Under the pieces are notes generated by a model. That model saw only the letters and a list, made by a program, of their open reading frames with translations, did no database searches and was not told the origin of the DNA. Below are positions 1 to 7,783 of a DNA stretch of 29,067 nucleotides, in pieces (within the stretch, counting starts at the first letter, position 1; each line of letters begins with the position of its first letter). Source of the stretch: a virus. A program made the translations under genes and the position numbers. The stretch lies in the IMG/VR virus record IMGVR_UViG_3300015368_000316, positions 1 to 29,067 of that record; one strand, 5' to 3'.

Positions 1-1358
1 ACTCTGGCACTAATAGTACATTTGGTTCAATCACGACTATTGGCGGCGGTGGTGGTGGCTCTGGCACTAATCAGGTTGGCGCTAACGGCGGTTCCGGTGG
101 TGGCTCAAGTACATTAGGCGGCGCTAATAATGCTGGTGGTGTCGGCACGGCTGGACCGCCTGTCCAAGGGTTCAACGGCGGCATTGGCAATCAGCCGGGG
201 GCACAGGTTTCAGCGGCAGGCGGTGGTGGCGCGTCTGCGCTTGGACAAGACGCTGGTGCTTCTGCTGGTGGTAACGGCGGAGCCGGTCTTACTTATACCG
301 ACGGTATAACACTGTCTTCAACCGTGTACGCTGGTGGTGGCGGCGGCGGCGGTACGACAAATGGTTCGGGCGGCACTGGCGGTGGTGGTGCAGGTGCCAT
401 CAACAACGCCAATGGTTCAGATGCCACCGGGTTTGGTTCTGGCGGCGGCGGGTCACGCGACCTTTCTGCTGGTGGTGGTAACGGCGGCGCGGGTTCCAAT
501 GGCATCGTCATCATCAACTACTTCCCGGCGCAGACCCAGTTCAAAACTGCCAGCGGCACCTTCCCTACCCCGTCCGATTGGATGAACATCGGCAACTCCA
601 TCGAAGGCATCGGTGGTGGTGGCTCGGGCTTTGGTACGGTTGGTGCCGGTGGTGGGGGCGGTGCCTACTCTAAGGCCGTCAACGTCGTTCTCGCAAAGAG
701 TGGCAGCTACTCCTACACCGTCGGTGGCGTAGCCAGTGACACCTCGTTCAACACCACGACGATGGTGGCCAAGGGTGGCGTGACTGCAACGGGCAGTGGC
801 TCGGCTGCGGGCGGCGACAGAACCACATGCTATGGTGGCCTTGGTGGCGGTACAAGCAATCCCGGCACGACCTATTCGGCATCGGGTGGCGCGGGTGGCG
901 CAGGCTCTACCGACGGCGGTGGCGGTGGTGGCGCGGGTGGCCCTAGCGGCGGCTCTGCCCTTCCAGCCATCGGCGGTGCAGGTGCCTCAGGCGGCGTTGG
1001 TACTGGTGGTGGTGGTGGTGGTGCTGACGGAGGCGGTGCCGGTTCAGGCGCGATCGCAGGTACAGCCGGTCCAACAGGAGGCGGTGCAGGCGGCGCTGGT
1101 GCTACCACTGGCTCAGCAGGCCCCGGCAATCCGGGCACTGAATGGTCTAGCTCTTATGGTGCTGGTGGCGGCGGGGGTGGTGTGTCCATCGGTGTTGCTG
1201 GTGTTGGTAACATCTACGGTGGTGGAGGCGGAGGAGCCGCAGGCGGCACAATCGGCGCCGGGGCAGCTGGCCTTCTTGTTATCACCTACCCACTAGCTGG
1301 CGCGGCTCCTTCCCCCGCCGTCGACAACTCTGGCACAGGCATTATGATCCTCGCATGA
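1..1358 (+). CDS. Glycine-rich tail or fibre protein, 5' end missing
   Basis: The reading frame (codons starting at base 3) is open from the window edge to the TGA at 1356-1358, so the gene starts upstream; the GTG at 324 is an internal valine codon, not a start. The product is dominated by runs of Gly with Ala, Ser and Asn. It looks like two glycine-rich units. The first ends with a hydrophobic strand (GIVIINY) at about 505-528. The second begins near 543 (TASGTFPTPSDW) and ends with GLLVITY at about 1270-1290. This layout is typical of glycine-rich domains at the ends of phage tail or fibre proteins, where poly-Gly helices can form a receptor-binding tip. The position upstream of the tail tubular genes fits. 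The receptor cannot be read from the sequence. Confidence 0.75.
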   Translation, partial: SGTNSTFGSITTIGGGGGGSGTNQVGANGGSGGGSSTLGGANNAGGVGTAGPPVQGFNGGIGNQPGAQVSAAGGGGASALGQDAGASAGGNGGAGLTYTDGITLSSTVYAGGGGGGGTTNGSGGTGGGGAGAINNANGSDATGFGSGGGGSRDLSAGGGNGGAGSNGIVIINYFPAQTQFKTASGTFPTPSDWMNIGNSIEGIGGGGSGFGTVGAGGGGGAYSKAVNVVLAKSGSYSYTVGGVASDTSFNTTTMVAKGGVTATGSGSAAGGDRTTCYGGLGGGTSNPGTTYSASGGAGGAGSTDGGGGGGAGGPSGGSALPAIGGAGASGGVGTGGGGGGADGGGAGSGAIAGTAGPTGGGAGGAGATTGSAGPGNPGTEWSSSYGAGGGGGGVSIGVAGVGNIYGGGGGGAAGGTIGAGAAGLLVITYPLAGAAPSPAVDNSGTGIMILA

Positions 1359-1648
1359 CAAAATCCATCTTCCACGGCGCGGGTTACTACCTCAACGACA
1401 ACCGAGCCTCGGGCGGCAAGAAGGCCGAGGACGATCTCTTCATCTGCACTCACTGCGAGCAAACCCTGCTCAAAGCGGTGTGGAAACAAGCGGGCGGTAT
1501 GTGCACTGTTTGTGCCGCCCCGATCTGCATAACGTGCTACGATAGGACACATCGGTTCGGCTGCGAGGGTCCTATGGTAAAGAAACTAGAAACAGCCGTT
1601 AACGAGGCCTATAGGCGTGAACAGAACGCTAAAGTCTTAGGCATATAA
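1355..1648 (+). CDS. Small Cys-rich zinc-finger-like protein
   Basis: 97 residues. The ATG overlaps the previous stop codon (ATGA), which suggests translational coupling. Three CxxC pairs (CTHC, CTVC, CITC) are followed by a His and another Cys (THRFGC), enough ligands for two zinc sites in a cross-brace or B-box-like arrangement. The C-terminal third is charged and helical (KKLETAVNEAYRREQ). No family is recognised. It could be a structural metal-binding protein co-made with the tail fibre, or a regulator. Zinc binding is inferred from Cys/His spacing only. Confidence 0.7.
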   Translation: MTKSIFHGAGYYLNDNRASGGKKAEDDLFICTHCEQTLLKAVWKQAGGMCTVCAAPICITCYDRTHRFGCEGPMVKKLETAVNEAYRREQNAKVLGI

Positions 1649-1661
1649 AGGAGACTGATCA

Positions 1662-2141
1662 ATGCCTACCTTCTCTGGTGGCAATGGTGGCGCCAGCTTC
1701 ACGCCATCGACCACGAACGACAACTACACCCTCGACGCTGTTGGCGGTGCTACCGGTACCTTCGGCAAGGTTGTGGCGATTGGCTGGGGCGGTCGCTTGA
1801 CCTCCTCGACCGGTTACCGCACCCGCTGGACCCGGCCCACCACTGCGGGTGTCGGCGCTGGCACGGCCATCACCCTGGCCTACCACCAGCCGCTCTACAC
1901 CTCGGCCCAGATGGCGGTGAACTCGACCTATGCCACCACCCAGCCGGTGCTTGCGACTGACCCCGCGGGCAACCTTCATCAGCAGGACTGGAACGCCCAA
2001 GGCGGCGTCGGTATGGTGGTCCTCCCGCTGGCCAACCCGTGGTGGTGCGTGAAGGGCGTTCTGCAGGGCTCGATCTCCTGCCGCAACGTCGCTGGTACCG
2101 ACGCGGCCGGTTCTTCCTACGAAGTCACCTGGGAAGAATAA
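1662..2141 (+). CDS. Hypothetical structural-type protein, 159 aa
   Basis: The start has a strong ribosome binding site (AAGGAGA, 7 bases before the ATG). The protein is rich in Gly, Thr, Ala and aromatic residues, with alternating polar and hydrophobic stretches that suggest a beta-sandwich. It lacks a signal peptide, membrane segments or known motifs. It has two Cys near the C-terminus (WWCVKG and ISCRN). Its place between a tail or fibre gene and the tail tubular genes makes a virion role (head decoration, fibre accessory) plausible, but I do not recognise the family. Confidence 0.65.
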   Translation: MPTFSGGNGGASFTPSTTNDNYTLDAVGGATGTFGKVVAIGWGGRLTSSTGYRTRWTRPTTAGVGAGTAITLAYHQPLYTSAQMAVNSTYATTQPVLATDPAGNLHQQDWNAQGGVGMVVLPLANPWWCVKGVLQGSISCRNVAGTDAAGSSYEVTWEE

Positions 2142-2344
2142 TGGACACGGTCCTCACCAAGGACGGTCGGCAGAAGCGTATCGAGCGGCGGCTTGAACTT
2201 CGTTGTTCTTGCGGCACTTCGCTTCACTGCCCGGCTGGTGAGGACCCGTGGTTCTGGATCAATACCCCTGATGCGGAGGGGTTCTACACTTCGCATCAGG
2301 GGCACGTTATCTCGCCGATAATCGAGTACCGAGAGGTTGAATAG
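2141..2344 (+). CDS. Small hypothetical protein, 67 aa, with CxC motif
   Basis: The ATG overlaps the stop of the previous gene (TAATG), which fixes the start; a longer in-frame version from 2039 would overlap the preceding gene heavily. The N-terminal half is basic (KDGRQKRIERRLELR), then RCSCGTSLHC gives three closely spaced Cys. It is not recognised. A strong inverted repeat lies inside its coding sequence at 2265-2302 and is described separately. Confidence 0.6.
   Translation: MDTVLTKDGRQKRIERRLELRCSCGTSLHCPAGEDPWFWINTPDAEGFYTSHQGHVISPIIEYREVE
2265..2302 (+). repeat. Intragenic 14-bp hairpin
   Basis: CCCCTGATGCG (2265-2275) and CGCATCAGGGG (2292-2302) are perfect 11-base inverted complements. 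Pairing continues inward with a G-T wobble (2276/2291), A-T (2277/2290) and G-C (2278/2289), giving a 14-bp stem and a 10-base loop. No T-run follows, so a classical intrinsic terminator is unlikely. An RNase III-type processing site or an mRNA stability element in the late transcript is possible. Confidence 0.6.
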
Positions 2345-2964
2345 TGGCAACTACAACCTCCGGCGGTCATCGCGAGTACCAAGAACTAGCTAACCGTGGC
2401 TACCGCTGGTTTCAGTCCGGCGTGCAAGGGCCGAACGTCGCTGCCGTTGCGCCAATCAAGAACTATGCATTCAATGTACAAGAACAACCAGGCCATCCTC
2501 TACCTCAGCTCTTCGCAGGGCGGGCGCCGTATAAGACCGTTGCTCCGGGTACCGGGCAGGACCAGTTTTACACCCGGCAGGAACAGCCGTTCCATCCCGG
2601 CCCACAATTCTGGCATGGGCGCTATACCAACACCGCAGCTCCGCCACAGATTACCGATCGGATCTTGCTTCGGCAGGAGCAGCCGGATCACCCGCGGCCT
2701 ACAGTTAACAGTGGCGTTTTCCCCAAAAACGTTGCGCTTACCACGTCCTCATGGGTGCTTATCACTCCTCAGTGGCAGCCGTACCACCCGAAGCTCCACG
2801 TCAGCTACTGGAAAACCATCGCCACGATCGACGTCAACAACGGCGATAAGCTCGTGCTTCGGCAAGAACAACCTTACCAAGCCCTTTGGCCGCCGCCGCC
2901 GATGATGCCGGGGTGGCCCACCGAGGGCGAAACCGCTTTTGGGTACATTATAGGAATAGGCTGA
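2344..2964 (+). CDS. Repeat protein with five QEQP-type units, 206 aa
   Basis: It starts with GTG overlapping the previous stop (TAGTG), with GAGAGG upstream as ribosome binding site. The motif QEQP, usually preceded by Arg and followed by x-HP-x-P, recurs at residues 46, 79, 111 and 174, with a diverged copy QWQP at 143, so the period is 31-33 residues. Aromatic and Gly residues (FAGR, FWHGRY, NSGVF) follow each motif. The last unit becomes proline-rich (PPPPMMPGWP). The regular period suggests a solenoid or a set of equal binding sites, perhaps contacting a repeated virion surface. No family is recognised and there is no signal peptide or membrane helix. Confidence 0.65.
   Translation: MATTTSGGHREYQELANRGYRWFQSGVQGPNVAAVAPIKNYAFNVQEQPGHPLPQLFAGRAPYKTVAPGTGQDQFYTRQEQPFHPGPQFWHGRYTNTAAPPQITDRILLRQEQPDHPRPTVNSGVFPKNVALTTSSWVLITPQWQPYHPKLHVSYWKTIATIDVNNGDKLVLRQEQPYQALWPPPPMMPGWPTEGETAFGYIIGIG
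2479..2925 (+). repeat. Degenerate tandem repeat, about 96-bp period
   Basis: Five in-frame units within the 206-residue protein each begin at a QEQP or QWQP motif (codons at about 2479, 2578, 2674, 2770 and 2863). The units are conserved in the motif and a few hydrophobic positions but diverged in between, so this is an old protein repeat, not a recent DNA duplication. Confidence 0.7.
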
Positions 2965-3335
2965 TGGAAGATAAACCAAACACCGACGCGCTACTGCTCC
3001 GGATTGCACAGGAGCTAAAGGACATTCGCCAGCTGGTGACCAAGGCTGTGAACGCCATGCACGAGGCCGAGGGAGAAATCCCCGAGAAAATGCGGCGGTT
3101 CACCAACTACTACCACGATGTGGTGCATCTCAAGGGCGAGTACTTGTCGATAGGTATCCCTGCCCCGCCCCATGTCGACCGCGAGATGGAACGGTGTGAC
3201 GATCGGTACCGCCAACTGCTCACCGAGCAGCACACAGACGGCGGTGCATTTGAGAAAGTCCGCCGCGAAATGGCAAAGGACCCAGCCAATAAATGGGACC
3301 ACACCCGCCTCCTATCCAAAGGACCAAACGAATGA
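2964..3335 (+). CDS. Hypothetical helical protein, 123 aa
   Basis: The ATG at 2964 overlaps the previous stop (TGATG) and has TAGGAATAGG upstream; the longer in-frame version from 2886 lacks such support. The protein is charged and almost entirely helical (LLLRIAQELKDIRQLVTKA, then a KVRREMAKD region), with no Cys-rich or membrane segment. It is not recognised. The compact, stop-to-start arrangement with its neighbours says it is co-translated with the tail-region genes. Confidence 0.6.
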   Translation: MEDKPNTDALLLRIAQELKDIRQLVTKAVNAMHEAEGEIPEKMRRFTNYYHDVVHLKGEYLSIGIPAPPHVDREMERCDDRYRQLLTEQHTDGGAFEKVRREMAKDPANKWDHTRLLSKGPNE

Positions 3336-3532
3336 AACAAGGACGCGCAACGACCTCGATGGTCGGAAGCACAAAGACCGAGCCGGTTAGCCGGGCGGTG
3401 TCGCCCGGTGCGGTTAGCCGCATGGGCAACATCGTGGCGCCCGGTACCAAGCCCGAGCAGATGTACGAAGGCCGAGGCTTGAAAGCCCCGATGAAGTCTG
3501 TGACCCATTACCCTAAAGGAAGTCAGAAATGA
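3332..3532 (+). CDS. Small basic hypothetical protein, 66 aa
   Basis: The ATG overlaps the previous stop (ATGA) and AAAGGA lies 9 bases upstream. The protein is basic, rich in Gly, Ser, Pro and Lys, and probably extended or disordered, with a short internal echo (VSRAVSPG then AVSRMG). It is not recognised. It could be a minor virion component or assembly factor, judged only from its place just before the tail tubular genes. Confidence 0.55.
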   Translation: MKQGRATTSMVGSTKTEPVSRAVSPGAVSRMGNIVAPGTKPEQMYEGRGLKAPMKSVTHYPKGSQK

Positions 3533-3720
3533 ACGTTAACGACCTCCTCACCACGCTGGAAGTCTATGCCCACCTGCGTGACCTCCCTCAGTACGCTGAA
3601 CTGCGGATTGTGATTGAAAAACAGTTGAAAGAAGCGAACGAAGCTACTCGTCCTCCGACGCCTATATCTATCCCGGCTAAGGCAGAAGGCGATGAGAAAC
3701 CCAATCGGAGGATCGCCTAA
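3529..3720 (+). CDS. Small hypothetical protein, 63 aa
   Basis: The ATG overlaps the previous stop (ATGA) with AAAGGAAG upstream. The N-terminal 40 residues form one or two amphipathic helices (LLTTLEVYAHLRDL, then IVIEKQLKEANEA). The tail is Pro/Lys-rich and ends NRRIA. The codons for the RR pair form the GGAGG ribosome binding site of the next gene. Function unknown. Confidence 0.55.
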   Translation: MNVNDLLTTLEVYAHLRDLPQYAELRIVIEKQLKEANEATRPPTPISIPAKAEGDEKPNRRIA

Positions 3721-3896
3721 TGGCTGACATTCTTTCACAGTACGGTTCTGACTCTTCCCAGCCCCAGGAAGCACGAGCGTCCAAGGGCGGCGAGTTGACC
3801 CCTAAGCCGCTTGCTTACTCGCCGCCGGTGGGCCCGCGTAGTGGGTCCCACACTAATCACGGTTGCTGTGGTACTTCAACGCAGGGCAAACACTAA
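3720..3896 (+). CDS. Very small hypothetical protein, 58 aa
   Basis: A short ORF fills the gap before the tail tubular A gene. The ATG overlaps the previous stop (TAATG), GGAGG lies 8 bases upstream inside the preceding gene, and its own stop TAA overlaps the next ATG. The protein is Ser/Pro/Gly-rich, begins MADILSQYGS and ends with GSHTNHGCCGTSTQGKH, which has two adjacent Cys and three His near the C-terminus. Exact packing at both ends is the best evidence that it is real. Metal binding by the tail is possible but unproven. Confidence 0.6.
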   Translation: MADILSQYGSDSSQPQEARASKGGELTPKPLAYSPPVGPRSGSHTNHGCCGTSTQGKH

Positions 3897-4975
3897 TGAC
3901 CGACAATGTGGACATCGTCAACCGGGCTCTCCAGGTAATCGGCACCCGCACGACGGTGACCGCAGCGGAGCTTGCCAACCAGACCTCCAACGAGGCCATT
4001 CAGGCGAACTTGATCCTGACGCAGTACCGGGACCAACTTCTCCGTATGGCCCCGTGGGACTGTGCGCTGAACTACGCGAACCTTACCTACATCACCTCGG
4101 TACCGGGGACGCCAGAGAACACGTCCCCGGTTACCACCCTTTGGCAGAAGGGCCAGCCCGCCCCACCGTGGGCCTATGAGTACCAATACCCGGTCGACTG
4201 CCTCCGGGCCTGCTTTATCATCCCCGCGAACCAGACCGGCTACGCGGGGATCCCTATCACCACCGCGGTGACCGGCGGGGCCTCTGCGTTCTGGAACGGC
4301 CAGCCAGTTAAGTTCAAGGTGGCAATCGATCAGTTTTACCCGGTGACCGCTGCGGCGGTGGTAGCAGGAGGAACGGGTTATGTTATCGGGGACGTTATCA
4401 CTCTCCCTATCGGACCTACAACTTCAGCGCCTATTGGCGCGCCAGTTCAGCTACGTGTCGCCACAGCTCCCGGCGGGGTTGTTGCTACCGTCACTGTCGT
4501 CAACGTCATCCTCGGATCAGCCACGCCCCTTGGTGGTTCCTACTTCGCCCCACAAACCGGGACCATAGCCCAGTCCTCAACCACCGGCTCTGGCACAGGC
4601 GCCACGTTCACCCTGACCTTTGGGTCGCAAGGCGATCAACGAACGATCCTGACCAATCAAGAATTCGCCACAATGGCGTACTGCCGCCAAGTGACCGACC
4701 CGAACGTGATGGATTCATTGTTCCAAGAAGCCTGGACTAGCGTCCTTGGCGCGGGCCTGACTATGGCCCTCACTGGCGACAAGGGCCTAGCCAACATGGC
4801 CATCGGCAGCGCTAACCACAAGCTGCTCGAAGCGCGGAAGGTCGACGGGAACGAGGGGCTGACGACCAACGACGTTACTCCGGATTGGATTCGCATCCGT
4901 GGCATTGCGTCTCAAGGCTACGTTTCAGGTCCTTGGTCGGGGTTCGACTGGGGTTCCTCTTGGCCAACGTACTAG
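3896..4975 (+). CDS. Tail tubular protein A-like head-to-tail adaptor
   Basis: 359 residues from the ATG overlapping the previous stop (TAATG). The N-terminal segment (NVDIVNRALQVIGTRTTVTA, then a long helix and QLLRMAPWDCALNYANL) and the C-terminal segment (ILTNQEFATMAYCRQVTDP, ALTGDKGLANMA) match the pattern of T7 gp11-type proteins. These form the gatekeeper ring linking the portal to the tail nozzle. Residues about 150-243 are an insertion between the two conserved parts. It begins near AGGTGYVIGDVITL and ends at ATFTLTFG, and a similar segment occurs in the next gene. The partner gene directly downstream resembles tail tubular protein B, as in T7-like phages. The family call rests on pattern recall. 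Confidence 0.65.
   Translation: MTDNVDIVNRALQVIGTRTTVTAAELANQTSNEAIQANLILTQYRDQLLRMAPWDCALNYANLTYITSVPGTPENTSPVTTLWQKGQPAPPWAYEYQYPVDCLRACFIIPANQTGYAGIPITTAVTGGASAFWNGQPVKFKVAIDQFYPVTAAAVVAGGTGYVIGDVITLPIGPTTSAPIGAPVQLRVATAPGGVVATVTVVNVILGSATPLGGSYFAPQTGTIAQSSTTGSGTGATFTLTFGSQGDQRTILTNQEFATMAYCRQVTDPNVMDSLFQEAWTSVLGAGLTMALTGDKGLANMAIGSANHKLLEARKVDGNEGLTTNDVTPDWIRIRGIASQGYVSGPWSGFDWGSSWPTY
4343..4624 (+). other. Inserted GGxGY domain in tail tubular A-like protein
   Basis: Residues about 150-243 hold AGGTGYVIGDVITL, a VATVTVV strand, TGTIAQSSTTGSGTGATF and TLTFG. The same order of motifs appears at 6164-6388 in the neighbouring gene. It interrupts the adaptor core and looks like an exchangeable beta-rich module. 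Confidence 0.55.
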
Positions 4976-4984
4976 GAGCGGCTC

Positions 4985-7783
4985 GTGGCCCAACCAACGA
5001 TCCAACATAGCTTTAACTCCGGCGAATGGGCCCCGAACCTTTGGGCAAGGACCGACATCGCCAAGTACGCCTCCGGCGCGGCGCTGCTGAGGAACTTCTT
5101 CGTGGACTACCGAGGTGGGATTTCTACCCGGGTAGGAACGAAGTACATTCTTCGGGGGTATAAGGACTCTACCGATATCCGATTGATCCCCTTCCAAGCC
5201 AGCTTCGCGGTGAAGTATGCTATGGAGTTCGGCGACCAGTATATCCGGTTCTATGCCAACGGCTCGCCAGTGCTCGAGACTGGTGTGGCGATTACCGGCG
5301 TGACTAGCGCGAACCCGTGCGTGGTCTCGGTAACCAACACTTGGTCAGTGGGTGATTGGGTCTACATCACCGGGGTCGCTGGGATGACTCAGCTAAACGG
5401 GAACTACTACATCATCGCGGCACGGGCGGGCGGTTCGATTACCCTCAATGACCTGTTTGGTAATGCGGTCGATTCCTCGGCCTATACTGCTTGGACCTCC
5501 GGTGGTACCGCCGCGCGGATCTACACGCTGACCTCGCCATACGCCGCGGCCGATCTTCCAACGTTGAAGTTCTCACAAAACATCAACACAATGGTCTTCA
5601 CACATGTTAACTACGTGCCCTACGCGCTTACCTACGCGGCACCGACTAGTTGGACTCTCGCCGCGATTGTGTTTGGCTCTGCCGCTTCTGCACCGACCAA
5701 TGCGGTAGCCACAACCACCCTCGGGGGCGGAAGTGTTAACTATGGCTATGTGGTAACCTCAATGGACGGCACCGGGCAGGAGAGTCTTATTTCCTCCCCA
5801 GCTTTGTTGGCGAATAAGGCGGATCTTCGCTCTGTTGTAGGCACTAACACCATTTCCTGGGATGCCCAAGCGGGCGCGTCGAGCTATAATATTTACAAAG
5901 CTATCGTATCCTACGCGGGCCCGATCCCAGTAGGCGCCTCCTATGGCTACATTGGTAATACCGAAGCAACAAACTTCGCCGATACCAACATCACCGCGGA
6001 CTACAGCCAGCCCCCACCGACCTACTCCAACCCCTTTGCAACGGGGTCGAAGGTTACCGCGGTCACACCGGTAATAGTCGGGTCATATACCACGGCCCCG
6101 ACTTTGACTTTCACAGCGGCCCCGGCTGGTGGTGTAACCGCCACTGGTACGTCGGTGATGAGTGTTATCACCGCGACAGTGTCGGCAGGCGGTTCGGGCT
6201 ATGCGGTAGGCAATACCATCACCCTTGCAAACGGGGTGATTCTTACCGTGGCTACTCTATCGTCCTCCGCTGTGGCCACGGTGACTATCACCGCCGCAGG
6301 ATCGACTGGAACCATACCAGCCAACCCCGCCCCACAGGTATCAACCTCTGGCACTGGCGTATCGGCTACCTTCACCCTAGCATGGGGGCTGCTGTCGGTC
6401 ACAATCACCAACGCGGGTGCTGGGTATCTTGCCACTCCGGCAATCACCTTCTCCGCAGGCGCGGCAACCGCCACAGCTACTCTAGGCCCCGCCTCAGTCG
6501 GCAACCCAGCGGTCTCGGCGTTCTTCCAGCAACGTCTCGCACTGGCCGCGCCAACATCGAACCCGCAGACGATCTACTTCTCGCAGCCGGGCGGGTATTA
6601 TAACTTCAACGTATCTACCCCGACACTGGACGATAACGCGATCACATCCTCGATCGTATCGGGCCAGTTAAACAACATTAAGTATATGATCCCCCAACCA
6701 ACAGGGTTGATTACCCTAACCGACGGCGGATCGTTTCTAATCAACGGAGGTAGCCTTGGTTCTGCTATTACTCCTGCGAGCATCACAGCGAACGCCCAAA
6801 GCTTTCTTGGTTGCAACGATATGCCTCCTATTGTTGTTAACTACGACATCCTTTACGTACAATCAAAAGGATCATCTGTCCGCGACGCGAGTTATAACTT
6901 CTACGCCCAGGTATTTACCGGCGCAGATATCTCCGTGATTGCCTCGCATTTATTCTTCGGCTATCAGCTGTTAGAATGGGCGTGGGCCGAAGAACCGTAT
7001 AAAGTCGTCTGGGCGGTGCGAAACGACGGAACCCTACTCTCGCTCACCTTTGTGAAAGAACAAGAGTTCATTGGATGGGCGCACCATGACACCGCAGGCG
7101 GGAGCTTTAAGTCGGTCTGCACCCTTGTAGAATCCGCGACGACAGGTTATCAGAACTTTGTATATCACATTGTACAACGGACGGTAAACTCACAGACTGT
7201 ACAATACATCGAACAGTTTCCTGAGCGGGCCACGACCGGGCTGGTTAAGGACTACTGGACAGTTGACGCGGGGCTACAATACTCGGGGGCGCCCGCAACG
7301 ACCTTCTCCGGCTGCCAGCATCTTTCCGGCCTTACCTGCACCGGGCTGGCTGACGGCGTGATTATCCCAGCCTTTGTAATGCCCTACAACGGGTCCTTTA
7401 CCTTAACAACCCCCGCGAGCTTGGTCACTGTCGGGCTGGCGGTCCTCGCGCAGGCCCAATCGCTCTATCTCGACCTAGGCAACCCAACGGCCCAATCGAA
7501 GGATAAAAAAATCCCGCGCGCGACTCTGCGTGTGACTGAGACCTTGGGATTGACCATCGGCTCTGACTCAAGCAACCAAGTCGCAATGAAGGATCTTGTT
7601 CGGGGGCAAGTCGGCCAGAACACAAACAAGGTAGTCACCGATCTCGTCACTGGCGATGCGACAACCACCATCGACCCGAAGTGGCAGGAGCCAGGGCAGA
7701 TATTCTTCCAACAACCCTATCCCTATCCGGCCTCGGTTTTGGGCCTCATCCTCGACGTAGCGGTCGGAGATACAGATAAATGA
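4985..7783 (+). CDS. Tail tubular protein B-like nozzle protein, 932 aa
   Basis: The GTG start has an AGGAG ribosome binding site whose first bases are the stop codon of the previous gene. The N-terminus (SFNSGEWAPNLWARTDIAKY, GGISTRVGTKY, RLIPFQASF, MEFGDQYIRFYANG) and a later part (QEFIGWAHHDTAGG, YIEQFPERA) fit the T7 gp12-type nozzle family, which forms the tail tube tip. Extra modules sit between them: a segment at about 97-175 resembling the FCCH-like domain often annotated in phage tail proteins (GVTSANPCVVSV to AYTAWTSGGTA), a fibronectin-like part at about 232-350, and beta-rich GGxGY modules at about 350-500. At 932 residues it is longer than T7 gp12 (about 790), and the extra modules account for this. 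Confidence 0.7.
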   Translation: MAQPTIQHSFNSGEWAPNLWARTDIAKYASGAALLRNFFVDYRGGISTRVGTKYILRGYKDSTDIRLIPFQASFAVKYAMEFGDQYIRFYANGSPVLETGVAITGVTSANPCVVSVTNTWSVGDWVYITGVAGMTQLNGNYYIIAARAGGSITLNDLFGNAVDSSAYTAWTSGGTAARIYTLTSPYAAADLPTLKFSQNINTMVFTHVNYVPYALTYAAPTSWTLAAIVFGSAASAPTNAVATTTLGGGSVNYGYVVTSMDGTGQESLISSPALLANKADLRSVVGTNTISWDAQAGASSYNIYKAIVSYAGPIPVGASYGYIGNTEATNFADTNITADYSQPPPTYSNPFATGSKVTAVTPVIVGSYTTAPTLTFTAAPAGGVTATGTSVMSVITATVSAGGSGYAVGNTITLANGVILTVATLSSSAVATVTITAAGSTGTIPANPAPQVSTSGTGVSATFTLAWGLLSVTITNAGAGYLATPAITFSAGAATATATLGPASVGNPAVSAFFQQRLALAAPTSNPQTIYFSQPGGYYNFNVSTPTLDDNAITSSIVSGQLNNIKYMIPQPTGLITLTDGGSFLINGGSLGSAITPASITANAQSFLGCNDMPPIVVNYDILYVQSKGSSVRDASYNFYAQVFTGADISVIASHLFFGYQLLEWAWAEEPYKVVWAVRNDGTLLSLTFVKEQEFIGWAHHDTAGGSFKSVCTLVESATTGYQNFVYHIVQRTVNSQTVQYIEQFPERATTGLVKDYWTVDAGLQYSGAPATTFSGCQHLSGLTCTGLADGVIIPAFVMPYNGSFTLTTPASLVTVGLAVLAQAQSLYLDLGNPTAQSKDKKIPRATLRVTETLGLTIGSDSSNQVAMKDLVRGQVGQNTNKVVTDLVTGDATTTIDPKWQEPGQIFFQQPYPYPASVLGLILDVAVGDTDK
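6164..6388 (+). other. GGxGY domain in nozzle protein, related to 4343-4624
   Basis: Residues about 394-468 read AGGSGYAVGNTITL, VATVTI, TGTIPANP, STSGTGVSATF, TLAWG, parallel to the insertion in the tail tubular A-like protein. A shorter variant follows (NAGAGYLATPAITF), so this region may hold more than one copy. Confidence 0.55.

Noticed and set aside
872-1138. Proline-rich minus-strand ORF in the glycine-rich gene
   Set aside because: It is the complement of glycine codons (GGN read as NCC) and has no coding signals.
1-1300. Repeated GGC/GGT runs that look like a tandem or CRISPR-like array
   Set aside because: They are poly-glycine codons within one open frame, with no constant repeat length or spacers.
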